A stretch of 64,000 bases of DNA from Undibacterium cyanobacteriorum (GCF_031326225.1 NZ_CP133720.1:1426001-1490000), one strand, 5' to 3'; shown: positions 34,439 through 43,780, counted from the stretch's first letter. The notes: generated by a model not told the origin, from the letters alone. Program-made: numbers and translations.

Positions 34439-35245
34439 ATGAACAAACAGATAGCTTTGGTCACCGGTGCCTCATCCGGTATTGGTGAAGCGGTCGCCAA
34501 ACAACTCACCGCTTCGGGTTACATCGTCTACGGAACTAGCCGTCATGGTGCAAAAGGTGGGCAACGGGCATATGCCATGCTGAGCTTGGATGTCACCGAT
34601 GATGCCTCGGTACAGCAAGCAGTGGAGGCGGTGAGGCAGAAAGAAGGGCGCATCGACTTGCTGGTGAATAACGCAGGATTTGGTATTGCACCTGCTGGTG
34701 CAGAAGAAAGTTCATTGGCACAAGCGCAGTCGCTGTTCGACACCAATTTTTTTGGCGCCGTACGGATGACACGCGCTGTATTGCCGCACATGCGACAACA
34801 GCGCGCTGGTCGCATCATTCATATCGGTTCGGTGTTGGGATTCTTGCCAATGCCCTACGGCGCACTGTACTCGGCAAGCAAACATGCGATCGAAGGTTAT
34901 TCAGAATCGCTCGATCATGAAATTCGCCAGTGGGGCATCCGTTCCATTGTGGTCGAACCTGCTTATACCAACACCGCATTTGGTGCGAATGTGGTGGAAG
35001 GCGATGCTTTACTGGGCGATTACCATGAGGTACGGACTGCCGTCGATGCGCATCTGCGAGCTGTGTTAGCAAGTGCCGATAGTCCCGAGCTAGTCGCGCA
35101 AATTGTTCTCAAGGCAGCGCAGGCGCGTAAGCCGAAATTGCGCTACACCGCAGGCTCGGTGGCAGCACGTTTACGCATCCTGCGTAACTACGCTCCTGCA
35201 GCAATACTCGACGCAGGTTTGCGCAAAGATTTGCAGCTGGCTTAA
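34439..35245 (+). CDS. SDR family oxidoreductase
   Basis: NAD(P)-dependent dehydrogenase of 268 residues. Cofactor motif TGASSGIG (residues 9-16), NNAG (77-80), Ser131 and the active pair Tyr144-x3-Lys148 in YSASK are all present: the classical SDR type, in the group acting on ketones or retinol-like lipids. ATG follows AAAGGA. It forms an operon with the quinone oxidoreductase 36 bases downstream, under a TetR-type operator. Substrate unknown; stress-related carbonyl reduction would fit. Confidence 0.93.
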   Translation: MNKQIALVTGASSGIGEAVAKQLTASGYIVYGTSRHGAKGGQRAYAMLSLDVTDDASVQQAVEAVRQKEGRIDLLVNNAGFGIAPAGAEESSLAQAQSLFDTNFFGAVRMTRAVLPHMRQQRAGRIIHIGSVLGFLPMPYGALYSASKHAIEGYSESLDHEIRQWGIRSIVVEPAYTNTAFGANVVEGDALLGDYHEVRTAVDAHLRAVLASADSPELVAQIVLKAAQARKPKLRYTAGSVAARLRILRNYAPAAILDAGLRKDLQLA

Positions 35246-35280
35246 TTCAATCTACCCTTTTCACATCTAGAAAGCACAAC

Positions 35281-36288
35281 ATGAAAGCACTTGTCCTCAA
35301 AGGCTATGGCGCAAAGCAAACATTGGAATTTACCGAACTTGCCTGCCCGGCGATCAAATCGAATGAAGTACTCGTTCAAGTTCATGCAGCAGGGCTTAAC
35401 CCTATCGATAATATGATCCCGAAAGGCATGTTTAAACCGATATTGAAGTTTCAGCTACCCGCTGTGATGGGCAGTGATCTCGCTGGTGTCGTGGTGCAGG
35501 TGGGGGCTGCAGTGCGCCGGTTCAAAGTTGGTGATGCGGTGTTCGCCAGTGTCTTCGACATGGATAGGGGGAGCTTTGCCGAATACGTGGCGGTGCCCGA
35601 AAGCGCAGTCGCCCATAAACCGAGCAACATTAGTTTTGTTGAAGCCGCAGCACTGCCGATGGTCGCGCTGACTGCGTGGCAAGCTTTGCATGAGCGTTTG
35701 CAATTGAAACGGGGTCAGAAGATTTTTATTCCGGCCGGCGCTGGCGGCATCGGCACGATCGCGATTCAATTAGCAAAACAAATCGGCGCCTTCGTTGCGA
35801 CCACCACTAGCACAGGTAACGTTGAATTGGTACGCGAGCTTGGCGCCGATGAGGTTGTCGATTACAAGAAACAAGCATTTGAAAATGTTTTACAAGGCTA
35901 CGATGCAGTGTTAGGAACCATGAGGGAAGCCGAGTTAGAAAAGACTTTCAGGATTCTCGCTCCAGGTAGCAATGTGGTCTCACTGGTTGGTCCGCCTGAC
36001 GCAAACTTTGCTCGGGCTCGTGGTATGAATGTGATCATGCCATTCCTCTTTAGTCTTATCAGCGGCAAGATTCGACGCCTCGCCAAAAGCCGCAATGCCA
36101 ATTACAGTTTTATGTTCGTGCGACCAGATGGCCAACAATTAAGCGCCGTCGCAGCGTTACTCGAATCGGGCAAGATTCGTTCTGTCGTCGATAAAGTGTT
36201 TGGTTTTGAGGATGCGCTTGAAGGTTTGGCTTATCTGGAACAAGGCAGAGCGAAGGGGAAAGTGGTGCTGCAGATGATCGCTGATTAG
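35281..36288 (+). CDS. NADP-dependent oxidoreductase (zinc-free MDR, quinone-oxidoreductase-like)
   Basis: Protein of 335 residues of the medium-chain dehydrogenase/reductase superfamily. The N-terminal GroES-like half includes HAAGLNPID and VMGSDLAGVVVQVG; the nucleotide fold has AGAGGIG (152-158). The Cys/His zinc ligands of alcohol dehydrogenases are absent, as in quinone oxidoreductases. Second gene of the SDR operon, likely controlled by the TetR protein. Reduction of quinones or enones using NADPH is expected. Confidence 0.93.
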   Translation: MKALVLKGYGAKQTLEFTELACPAIKSNEVLVQVHAAGLNPIDNMIPKGMFKPILKFQLPAVMGSDLAGVVVQVGAAVRRFKVGDAVFASVFDMDRGSFAEYVAVPESAVAHKPSNISFVEAAALPMVALTAWQALHERLQLKRGQKIFIPAGAGGIGTIAIQLAKQIGAFVATTTSTGNVELVRELGADEVVDYKKQAFENVLQGYDAVLGTMREAELEKTFRILAPGSNVVSLVGPPDANFARARGMNVIMPFLFSLISGKIRRLAKSRNANYSFMFVRPDGQQLSAVAALLESGKIRSVVDKVFGFEDALEGLAYLEQGRAKGKVVLQMIAD

Positions 36289-36438
36289 TACCGTAAACTG
36301 TGTCACTTTAGAAGAATGTGATTTTCTAAATGGATTACATTGCAGGGTAAAAAGGTATGGCAAAAATACTCTGCATTCTGAGAAAGATTTGCAGGATGTT
36401 CCGTTATCTCATAATCGAAAACCTTCTTTTTTTACGCT

Positions 36439-36468
36439 AGCCCCGAGACTGTAATACAAATCGGGGCT
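36439..36468. terminator. Possible hairpin between convergent genes
   Basis: AGCCCCGA and TCGGGGCT pair perfectly around a fourteen-base loop between the quinone oxidoreductase gene (plus) and the cupin gene (minus). The following T runs are weak on both strands. Confidence 0.5.
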
Positions 36469-36488
36469 TATTCGGTTTGCGGTTTTTG

Positions 36489-36881
36489 TTAGCGCGCTGG
36501 TTGCTTGAACTCGATAAATAAGGCGCGAGTTTCCGTATCTCCGATGTTCTCGCCCGCATGGGCTTGCTTCGGCATCCATCTCACATCGCCTGGTTTTGAT
36601 TCGGTCTCAAGCACTTTTCCATTGCCCAATGTCAGTTTGCGCTTGAAAGGGGACAGGACCACCATGAGAGTATCTGGGTGTCCGTGCATCGCAATCTTTT
36701 CTCCGGGAGCATCAAAGCCCTCCAACACTCGAACCCTATCGTTTTCGAAACGGACTTTGTAGTGGGTGGGCTCTATGATGAGTGGATCATCTGAAGTGGT
36801 CACTTGTGCAAGCGCCCAATTTACGAACATGCCCCCGCCAAATGCAGCCAAGAGCGCCGCTACTTGTGTGGTTTTTCTCAT
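36489..36881 (-). CDS. Exported cupin-domain protein
   Basis: Protein of 130 residues with a signal peptide (MRKTTQVAALLAAFGGGMFV, cleavage near ALA). The cupin fold is shown by FDAPGEKIAMHGHPDTLMVV (motif 1, with His-x-His as metal ligands) and KPGDVRWMPKQAHAGENIGD (motif 2, with His). The start at 36881 has AGGAGAG 6 bases upstream; an earlier frame opening at 36989 lacks a site. Probably binds a metal in the periplasm. Substrate unknown. Confidence 0.85.
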   Translation of the reverse strand: MRKTTQVAALLAAFGGGMFVNWALAQVTTSDDPLIIEPTHYKVRFENDRVRVLEGFDAPGEKIAMHGHPDTLMVVLSPFKRKLTLGNGKVLETESKPGDVRWMPKQAHAGENIGDTETRALFIEFKQPAR

Positions 36882-37043
36882 GATTTCTCTCCTTTGATAG
36901 TGAACGGCTTGCTTGAATTTGTACTGCGGCCTAAGGCGTCTCCCAATTTTTGTAATATATACTGTACCAACATTAATCAAAATGAACATTCGTTTTTGCC
37001 GCGACTTTGAAGAGACTTAGTTGCTTCACAAAAGCAAACTGTA

Positions 37044-37315
37044 TTATCGACTTTCTTCTTTCGACGAGCGATGTCTTAGTTTGTTTTTAAACTGTTGAGG
37101 AATGAGTTTGGTTAGCAAAATGGCGGGCATGATTATTATCGCGAGTATACGCGGCAGCTTCCCAGAACGGCCCACTAAAAACAACACGATCACACCAAAT
37201 ACAAAGGACGCAAACCATAACCAACGCCATAGGTTCCAGCCGCCAGCAATGTGACACCAATTGCAAGTGCTAGAGCAATCAAGCCGATGGAGAAGTCTTT
37301 ATCGTTGATTTGCAT
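37044..37315 (-). pseudogene. Small membrane-protein gene, apparently frameshifted
   Basis: From ATG at 37315 the frame reads MQINDKDFSIGLIALALAIG then VTLLAAG before drifting to a stop (TGA) at about 37200. A second frame takes over at the same point with GWNLWRWLWFASFVFGVIVL, FLVGRSGKLPRILAIIIMPA and a basic tail ending at TAA (37044). Joined, the two parts make a plausible 90-residue protein with three hydrophobic segments. A one-base indel near 37240-37250, or a sequencing error there, would explain it. No family recognised. Confidence 0.5.
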
Positions 37316-37409
37316 CCTTTACTCATAGTTTGGTACGACCATCTTCAGATCGAAGCCTCAATTGAGCATGTTACGAAATTTTGTTTCGAGAAGCGGTGAG
37401 AATAAGGTA

Positions 37410-37886
37410 TTACTTGCATTCTGCTCGGCTCATAGGAAAATCGATGGCCCGAAGTTTATTGTTGCGCATTCCTTCGATGCGAGCCTTCAGTCGATCGTTC
37501 CCTTCGCGACGATAGATAATCCGTTGGGGGAAATCGTGTTCTAAGTTCTCGAAAATGACTTCGTCGGGATGTGCGCTCAGTAACGAGAAACTCGCTTCTT
37601 TCTGTCCAGAGGGAAGGGCGACGAAAGCGAGTTTGCCATCCGCTCCTCGTTTGAGTTGTAGAAACTCATAGTCCACTGTTTTGCCATTCTTGATAGTGCG
37701 ACCCACGCCGATCATCGTGTCGCCAGCTGCAGGCATCCAATGTTCACCAGAACCGGGTTCGCCACCGTCTGCACTCCAGCATCCTGCTAGCCAATGAACG
37801 GGTGCTAACAAGTTTGACTCTTGCGCCATCGCTATCTGCTGAGAGCTCATGACCAATACTGCGAAATAGATAAAACGATTGCGCAC
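37410..37886 (-). CDS. DUF6265 domain-containing exported protein
   Basis: Protein of 158 residues with a signal peptide ending near AMA (residue 20). The DUF6265 pattern is clear: HWLAGCWSADGGEPGSGEHW, MIGVGRTIKNGKTVDYEFL, and the FENLEHDFPQRIIYRR motif. The start is GTG at 37886 with AGGAGG 6 bases upstream. Probably periplasmic, fatty-acid-binding-like beta barrel. Function unknown. Confidence 0.87.
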   Translation of the reverse strand: MRNRFIYFAVLVMSSQQIAMAQESNLLAPVHWLAGCWSADGGEPGSGEHWMPAAGDTMIGVGRTIKNGKTVDYEFLQLKRGADGKLAFVALPSGQKEASFSLLSAHPDEVIFENLEHDFPQRIIYRREGNDRLKARIEGMRNNKLRAIDFPMSRAECK

Positions 37887-38047
37887 GTGATGCCTCCTTG
37901 CATGTTATTCAAATGACGAACTTTGGGAGTGCGTGAGGGTTGATCTGAGTCACAATGCATTTTAGTACTTTTAAGACCTTGCAAGGTGAACGAATTGAAC
38001 AGCGCTCTGCTGTCTTATATTTCTCGAGACTTCGCCAACTTCGCTGT

Positions 38048-38569
38048 TTAGAGGTCCACGGTCGCACCAAAAGATGGCACGTATTCAATCGAGTATTCGG
38101 CGCGCTCAAGTTCATCGGAAGGCTGCCACATATCGCTCGCAATTTCAAAAATATGATCCGGCACAAACATCGAGAAAGTCGTGCCACGGTGCTGATTGCG
38201 ATGCTGTATCCGTTCGCGGCGAATTTCTCGAGGCGCATCAAGTTCATACATTTTGAGGAAGTAACCCTCGCCAATCATTTTGCGACAGAATGTGAGTCGT
38301 TGTTGTTGCTGAATAAGGCCGAGCTCAAGAATAACGTCTGAACCAGCTGCAAGGATGGCCTTACTGTGCAGCCAAATAAGATCTAAAAGTCGCTCTTTAC
38401 GTGTGATGTACCAAGGCAGAAAGTCGCCCTCAGGCCTGTCGGGGCTGTAGAGTCTAACAAACCACTCATCCAGAGCGATATGTACACCGCGCGTACGGCT
38501 CGAAAGTGCTGCTGAAAAAGTTGACTTCCCTGCACCAACAGGGCCTTCTATCAAATGAATTGTTGCCAT
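38048..38569 (-). CDS. AAA/P-loop kinase-like protein (zeta-toxin/kinase fold)
   Basis: Protein of 173 residues. Walker A GPVGAGKST (residues 9-17) near the start, DEWF after the first strand, and an arginine-rich lid (DAPREIRRERIQHRNQ) give the layout of small P-loop kinases such as chloramphenicol phosphotransferase or the unknown AAA_33 group. These phosphorylate small molecules or nucleotides. Homologues are often single genes of unknown substrate. No antitoxin-like partner lies nearby, so a toxin role is not supported. Confidence 0.86.
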   Translation of the reverse strand: MATIHLIEGPVGAGKSTFSAALSSRTRGVHIALDEWFVRLYSPDRPEGDFLPWYITRKERLLDLIWLHSKAILAAGSDVILELGLIQQQQRLTFCRKMIGEGYFLKMYELDAPREIRRERIQHRNQHRGTTFSMFVPDHIFEIASDMWQPSDELERAEYSIEYVPSFGATVDL

Positions 38570-38807
38570 TTTATTGGTTCCATTTTAAAAACTGTTTTGG
38601 CAAGTGCAATTTGTGTTGCCCGAGCCGCCGGCGATCTCGAACGAAGACGCGCTGCGTTCCCAAAGCCTATTGTCGCGCCATTCTAGCAATTACTTTATGT
38701 CGAACTTCATGCGACATAGAAATTGCATTTTGTAAAGCTGACCACCACAGACCGCTGGCTTATATTTCTCGGTTCAATCAAGATGCCGCAATTGTCTTGG
38801 TGTCTGT

Positions 38808-39596
38808 TCAATTGGTTTCGATTGCAACGGCTTCGCTCTCGCGGCCCAATTTTCGTAGTAATAGGGCGTAACTGGATTTCACTCTTCGTAGCCGCCAAGC
38901 TTCAATTTCGTTGGGGGCTGACCGCATTACGGCTAAAGACTCTTTGAAATTGGATTCTGATTCGGCATAGCGCCCCATGTCCATTTGGTTATAAGCGAGA
39001 TTATGCAGAATTACCGCTTTGGTGCGGTTAATCAATTTTCCGGATTTGATATTCTTGAGCACTTCCAAAGCATGTAAGCTCGTTGCGTTGGCGCGCTCGA
39101 ATTCTTTGTTCGCGTTATATGCCAAGGCCAGATTGTCCTGATCGATCACATTCAAGACCTGATCTTCATAGCTGCGAGAGATAAGTTCTGCGCGTTGCAG
39201 TAAATGAATCGCGTCGCTCGGATGATCTTGCAGATTAAAAAGGCCGAACGGGACTAATGCATTGCGTAGTTTTGTTGAATCTTGGGGCTTGAGTTCTTCG
39301 GCAGTCTTGAATGCGCGTTGATAAAAATCGCTTGCCAAATCTTTTCGTTTCTCGGACTGCGCCATTTCTCCTAACGCGATCAGGACATCGACCAGTCGAG
39401 GATCTTTTGGGGTATCCTTTTCTAGATGATCTGCTGCGGCAACTAGCGACGGTATTGCTTGTTGATAGGCGCCCATTTTGTAGTGATTCAAACCATAATT
39501 GATTTGCTGTTCTGTACTCATAGTGGCGCAAGCACAAAGCGAAGAAACGAGCATCAATCCGGTAATTCGCTTGATGAACGATGAAATTGGAAGCAT
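38808..39596 (-). CDS. TPR-repeat lipoprotein
   Basis: Protein of 262 residues. The signal sequence ends in the lipobox LCAC (lipidated Cys23). Tetratricopeptide-like helix pairs fill the rest: NYGLNHYKMGAYQQAIPSLV, LASDFYQRAFKTAEELK, and NLAYNQMDMGRYAESESNFK. Such lipoproteins scaffold envelope complexes. No obvious partner genes are adjacent. Function unknown. Confidence 0.82.
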   Translation of the reverse strand: MLPISSFIKRITGLMLVSSLCACATMSTEQQINYGLNHYKMGAYQQAIPSLVAAADHLEKDTPKDPRLVDVLIALGEMAQSEKRKDLASDFYQRAFKTAEELKPQDSTKLRNALVPFGLFNLQDHPSDAIHLLQRAELISRSYEDQVLNVIDQDNLALAYNANKEFERANATSLHALEVLKNIKSGKLINRTKAVILHNLAYNQMDMGRYAESESNFKESLAVMRSAPNEIEAWRLRRVKSSYALLLRKLGRESEAVAIETN

Positions 39597-39741
39597 TGTT
39601 GAAATCCTCTAATGGGTTTTGAATCGATGGTATTGTGATCTGCTGGCGGTATTTTTTGGCTTAAAGATGCACGGTTGATTTAGGTTTCTTATAAAGCTGT
39701 TCCAAACCAAGACGAGGGGAAGCAAGCTGAGGGAATGCAAG

Positions 39742-40194
39742 CTAATTCCTTTCAGTTCCGGGTTGTTGTCTCTGCCTTGATTTTGTTTTTGATGCACGGG
39801 TCAATTCGTGCATGGAAGCTGCCTCAAGGTAGTAGATATCCTCAAGTCCTTGATCGCTGAAGTGCACCAGGTTTTTGGGGCGCTGACGTGACAACTTTAA
39901 AAAATGTAAGCTGCCAACTGTGAAGTCGACTAAGTCGCCAGAGCCGCGTTTGTATTTCGCTCGCGGAAGTTCGGCGCAAGGCACCATCACCTTCAGTGCT
40001 TTGCCGATCAACTCAGATGGCCCAGATACGATCTGGTAATTGGCCAAGCTGCCAATAAAAAGGACACCACATCCCGGTTGGCTCTCAATCGTCGTGAGTT
40101 GGCCGGCGACCTGGATTTCTTCCGAGGCAGAGGCGGCGTAAGAAAAAATGAAACTGACTATGGTCAATAGCGATAGCTTGCTTCGAAGTTTCAT
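39742..40194 (-). CDS. Hypothetical exported protein
   Basis: Protein of 150 residues with a signal peptide ending near ASA (about residue 23). The mature part has Cys in SQPGCGVLF and in VMVPCAEL, which may form a disulfide. The C-terminal 20 residues are rich in Lys, Arg and Gln. No family recognised; upstream genes on the same strand are also small exported proteins. Confidence 0.65.
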   Translation of the reverse strand: MKLRSKLSLLTIVSFIFSYAASASEEIQVAGQLTTIESQPGCGVLFIGSLANYQIVSGPSELIGKALKVMVPCAELPRAKYKRGSGDLVDFTVGSLHFLKLSRQRPKNLVHFSDQGLEDIYYLEAASMHELTRASKTKSRQRQQPGTERN

Positions 40195-40408
40195 TGTTTT
40201 CCTATTTTGATGAAGGTGAGGTTGAAATCTATGTCAGCCTGATCGATGTTTTTTAATCTGCATAGAATGCCAGAAATAGGTTTTGAATCTTTCTCATGGA
40301 GCTAGACGAAAACGTCGCTAGCACATGATCAAAAAATAGTGGCAGCGGCGAGCCTGACGCGACATTTTTAATGGACTTAGCGTTAGGCGGCTCTTCTCGG
40401 ATACGTCC

Positions 40409-41203
40409 CTAGCCTTCGGTCGCCTTTTGTTCAATGAGTTCGATTTTGTTGCCTGCTACGAGCCACACTGTCCCATTGCTTGGTATAGCGACGTACATCG
40501 GTTTTCTGGCCCAAATACTCCAAAACACATGTGCCTCGGTCGGGGCGGGGTCCATTACGTGACTGATCATCAATCCAACAGCTTTCGGGTCTGTTTGAAG
40601 CGCAATACAGCTTCGGGTGAATCCGCGTTGCGATACGACCTTAGAACCGCTGACTTCGACACGATAGGTTCCTCCAATCGGTACGACGTTATTTTTGGTC
40701 GTGCCAGGAAGCAGGTAAACCAACCAGTTACTCCCCGGAGCGCCAGAGGAGGGCAGCACGACCGAGTTGTAGCTATTTGAGCATTGCTGGAACCTGGAAC
40801 TTAAGGCAGCACTACGAGCGGCTGCGGCGCCTGCTTCATAAGTAGTGAGCGGTGCAGGAGAATCAAGGGCACTTACTGGCCCAGCGACGCCTTCTTTGCT
40901 AACCGTAATTCGATACAGTGCTGCAGGTGTTTCATCGATAAATGTGACTGTAATTTGACCTTGTTGTTCTTCAGTTACCCATCCTCTTATTCTCGAATCG
41001 TTCTTGAATTGGGGAAGGGCAATGGCGGCATCGGAGGCAATCGCCGCCGCGCGGTCGTGTCGGTAGATGGCAAAGCCAATCGTCTCTGCAGCCCGCAATG
41101 CAGCGGCTTTCTGTTCTGGTGTGAGCTCCTTGGGAATTGGTTCATCAGCGAACGCCGATAGTGAAACGGAGATGAGAGTAAGGGCAAGAATAAAACGAAT
41201 CAT
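40409..41203 (-). CDS. Hypothetical exported protein
   Basis: Protein of 264 residues with a signal peptide (MIRFILALTLISVSLSAFAD). The mature part is soluble, with an Ala-rich helix (AAIASDAAIALP, YEAGAAAARSAAL) and beta segments later, including HVFWSIWARKPMYVAIP near the end. Two Cys (RFQQCSNS and TRSCIAL) may pair. The pattern resembles a family of periplasmic proteins of unknown role in Gammaproteobacteria and Betaproteobacteria. No linked genes. Confidence 0.7.
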   Translation of the reverse strand: MIRFILALTLISVSLSAFADEPIPKELTPEQKAAALRAAETIGFAIYRHDRAAAIASDAAIALPQFKNDSRIRGWVTEEQQGQITVTFIDETPAALYRITVSKEGVAGPVSALDSPAPLTTYEAGAAAARSAALSSRFQQCSNSYNSVVLPSSGAPGSNWLVYLLPGTTKNNVVPIGGTYRVEVSGSKVVSQRGFTRSCIALQTDPKAVGLMISHVMDPAPTEAHVFWSIWARKPMYVAIPSNGTVWLVAGNKIELIEQKATEG

Positions 41204-41387
41204 GTTGAATCTCGATATTTCGGCGATGTTGCCGTGTTATTAAAAAGATTGAAATTAACATGATCTTAAAAAATCATCAATCATCGAGCAGCACCAAACG
41301 ATAGGCCTATCGTTTGATTTAGAAGTTTGATGTTCAAGCAGTGATGAACGTGGTTTGTGTTCCGATTGTTTGTATGAGTGTACAGTC

Positions 41388-41861
41388 TTATCGTCCGATC
41401 CAAGCTCTGAAACCGCTCCGAACCGTACGCTGCGGAAACCTAGCGAGTTGCTGACGAAGTGATGTGGCTGCGTCGGAACATTGTTGTGTTGAGATATCGA
41501 AGTCAATGGCGAAAGGATTCTCCAATTCATCCGTGTTGCCAAGCCAAGGAGGACTTGCTTCCAACGAGAATTGCACGCGCACACAGGTCGGGCTCTGCAC
41601 GATGAATTCGAGATTGGGTTCCGTGAACAATATACCTTGTCGGTGAGGAGTCTCAGACGCCAAGCCTTCAAAAAAATCGATCAAAGCCGAAACTTCCCAT
41701 GTGAGAAGACTAGGATCTCTGAAACTCCAAGCTCGCCCCTCGGCACACACTGCAGCTTCGATGATCAGCCAGTTTGCATCGTATTCATTGTTTGAATTGG
41801 CGAGGAACTGGTATCCCACAATCCTAAGCTCAAATGAGTTTGCGGCGCTCTGTAGTTTCAT
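41388..41861 (-). CDS. WapI-like immunity protein
   Basis: Protein of 157 residues. The pattern FELRIVGYQFLANSNNEYDA, NWLIIEAAVCAEGRAWSF and DPSLLTWEVSALIDFFEGLA matches the WapI family, whose founding member neutralises the WapA contact-dependent toxin of Bacillus. No toxin gene of the Rhs/WapA type lies in the window, so this is an orphan immunity gene, which gives protection against relatives in many bacteria. Next to it is a pentapeptide protein. Function by homology only. Confidence 0.78.
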   Translation of the reverse strand: MKLQSAANSFELRIVGYQFLANSNNEYDANWLIIEAAVCAEGRAWSFRDPSLLTWEVSALIDFFEGLASETPHRQGILFTEPNLEFIVQSPTCVRVQFSLEASPPWLGNTDELENPFAIDFDISTQQCSDAATSLRQQLARFPQRTVRSGFRAWIGR

Positions 41862-41896
41862 GTTTTTAATGAGATTGATTGGGAGAGATCATGAGC

Positions 41897-42271
41897 TCAG
41901 TTCGCTGGGTTTGAATTGGGAAATTGCTGAGACTTGTATTCATATCCCTGCTCCGTGGCACCTTCAAAATCAGCGTTCTCGAGATTGGCGCCGATGAAAG
42001 TTGCGGCATCGATGGCGGCACCTCGGAACGATGCTGACAATAAATTGGCACCCGAGAAATCGCATGTTTTGACATTTGCGAATTCGAACTTTGATTCTTG
42101 TAATGAAGCTCCGACAAAGCTCGCGACAATAAAACTCCTTGAGAAAATTGCGCCATCCAAAATACAGTGATCGAAATTGATTTCATCGCGGTCGAGATCG
42201 AGACAACGAAAGTCCCGTTCACCTTGGGAGTACCGAAGCAAAATTTCATCGCGTGAAAGAGTGAGTGCCAT
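41897..42271 (-). CDS. Pentapeptide-repeat protein
   Basis: Protein of 124 residues. The N-terminal MALTLSRDEILLRYSQGERD lead is followed by A-x-L/F-x-x repeats (LDLDRDEINFDHC, ASLQESKFEFANVKTCDFSG, ANLLSASFRGAAIDAATFIG, ANLENADFEGA), which fold into a right-handed beta helix. This lead is common in stand-alone pentapeptide proteins near immunity genes. It lies 35 bases upstream of the WapI-like gene on the same strand, so they are probably one transcript. Role unknown. Confidence 0.85.
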   Translation of the reverse strand: MALTLSRDEILLRYSQGERDFRCLDLDRDEINFDHCILDGAIFSRSFIVASFVGASLQESKFEFANVKTCDFSGANLLSASFRGAAIDAATFIGANLENADFEGATEQGYEYKSQQFPNSNPAN

Positions 42272-42700
42272 TGTGAGTTCTACCGTAGAGAGGCGTGATC
42301 GAAGAGCGGTGAAGGTTTCAGTGAGCAGGGGGGCTTAAATTCGAATGGTTTTTCTGGGCTAGAAAAAGGTCGCATATCTAAGCTTATTATCGTTAAATCT
42401 GGACGTCTAATGATGCTTAGCACTCCCACTCACGATAGTGGAGCAAGCACTGTAGGCGCACGATGAAATGCACCAAAGAACAAGAATTAAAAGTAAGCGC
42501 ATTGAATACCTTTAGAGTGTAGTGTTGACATATGAAATCGTATGCTCGATGAAATCATGATAATGGATCCTGACCTTTCATTGTGCGACATCCTTCAATG
42601 CAATCTCACTCATCAGGGCACGAACTCAGTCAGATCTGAAATTCCGCAGGGGATAAACGAACGCAATCACTTGTAAGGGAATGATTAAAAACATCTTTGA
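42272..42700. other. Intergenic region without recognised gene
   Basis: About 430 bases. No open frame with family features, no RNA gene and no repeat related to others in the window was seen. Open frames in it are short and lack ribosome-binding sites. Confidence 0.5.
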
Positions 42701-43111
42701 TCAAACCACATTGGAATAACAAAATATCGGCAAATAAAGCGCCCACACTACGAAAATCAAGGCGAACAAGCTGAGTGCGCCAACGGAGAAGAATACTACT
42801 TTGAATCTGGTTTGGTTTTTGTACCGAGTCGCTGAAATCAGCAAATATATCCACACCGCAGTCGCTATGAAAAACATCAACCAAAGCATGGAGGAGAGTT
42901 CTGCGAGCCATTTCGTTGGCGCGGGTAGATTCGCATCTAATTCCGCCCAGGTGTCATTGAACGCGGGCACAACAAACGAGCCCAAAATGCCTAACACCAT
43001 TGTTAAGACTGTGGCGATGACGGCAATGATCCAAAACAAAATGTCAAACTGCTGCTGTGGGTTATCATGATTATCGTGAGGATCTTGAGGCGGATTTTCT
43101 ACCGGATTCAT
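42701..43111 (-). CDS. Hypothetical membrane protein
   Basis: Protein of 136 residues: a polar N-terminus rich in Pro, Asp, His and Asn (ENPPQDPHDNHDNPQQQ), then three hydrophobic segments (ILFWIIAVIATVLTMVLGIL, MLWLMFFIATAVWIYLLISA, VVFFSVGALSLFALIFVVWA). No catalytic motif and no family recognised. The gene lies 60 bases downstream of the YdjM-like gene in the same direction. Confidence 0.68.
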   Translation of the reverse strand: MNPVENPPQDPHDNHDNPQQQFDILFWIIAVIATVLTMVLGILGSFVVPAFNDTWAELDANLPAPTKWLAELSSMLWLMFFIATAVWIYLLISATRYKNQTRFKVVFFSVGALSLFALIFVVWALYLPIFCYSNVV

Positions 43112-43171
43112 AGGACGTTCCTTAACGATTTAACTAACGATGTTCCTTGGAGTTGAATTTGATCGGATTGT

Positions 43172-43675
43172 TCAGAGCGCATCGTCTGCGTCAGAATGCC
43201 GTCGCCGTAGGCCAACCGCCATGAGTCCAAAGACGGCAAGTCCAAGACAAAGCAGGTGCAACTGCGTGAGAGAAATGACTCCATACAAGTCGTTCGCTTC
43301 GCTGAAAGGTGCAAAAGGACGAATGTCGGAATGCATGATGCTATCAAAAATCACGTGTGAATAGGCACCCATCGCAGCGCCGATTGAGACTTGTTTGATA
43401 TTGAGATCGCGCCAAGCTAGCAGATTAGGCAGCCAGAACCTTGACGCAAACCAACGCATTACAATGAACAAACACAGCGTTCCGACTGCAACAAGGGAGG
43501 CGCCGACATAGGTGTGGAAGAACGCATGCAGCTGGTCACGACGATGTATTAAGTTATAAAGAGACTCGATATCAATCAAGACGTTTGTAGCGCAGAACGC
43601 GAGGAAACTCACTGTCTTTGGCGCCGTTCCGTGCAGCGCGGCGCCAAAGCCAAAATGAAACGGTGTGATCGGCAT
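43172..43675 (-). CDS. Membrane protein, YdjM/DUF457-like metal-dependent hydrolase type
   Basis: Protein of 167 residues with four or five hydrophobic segments. MPITPFHFGFGAALHG at the start, CATNVLIDIESLYNL and LHAFFHTYVGASL carry the His and Asp residues conserved in the YdjM (DUF457) group, often called membrane-bound metal-dependent hydrolases. HVIFDSIMH holds another His/Asp pair. The hydrolase label is family-level and unproven; E. coli YdjM is LexA-regulated. No clear LexA box was found here. Confidence 0.72.
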   Translation of the reverse strand: MPITPFHFGFGAALHGTAPKTVSFLAFCATNVLIDIESLYNLIHRRDQLHAFFHTYVGASLVAVGTLCLFIVMRWFASRFWLPNLLAWRDLNIKQVSIGAAMGAYSHVIFDSIMHSDIRPFAPFSEANDLYGVISLTQLHLLCLGLAVFGLMAVGLRRRHSDADDAL

Positions 43676-43780
43676 GTGTTGAATGTGCTCTAAGTGGCAA
43701 TATCTGGTTTGATTGCGTCTGGAACCTAGCCTGCATCAACCGTCAAACCATGTTTCTGTCACCTTGTTTGCCAGCAGTAA

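Noticed and set aside
34216..34488. Open frame of 90 codons before the SDR gene
   Set aside because: It runs through the conserved leader element and overlaps the SDR start in another frame; no ribosome-binding site and no family resemblance.
38048..38569. Zeta-type toxin of a toxin-antitoxin pair
   Set aside because: Only the general P-loop kinase fold is seen; no antitoxin gene adjoins it.
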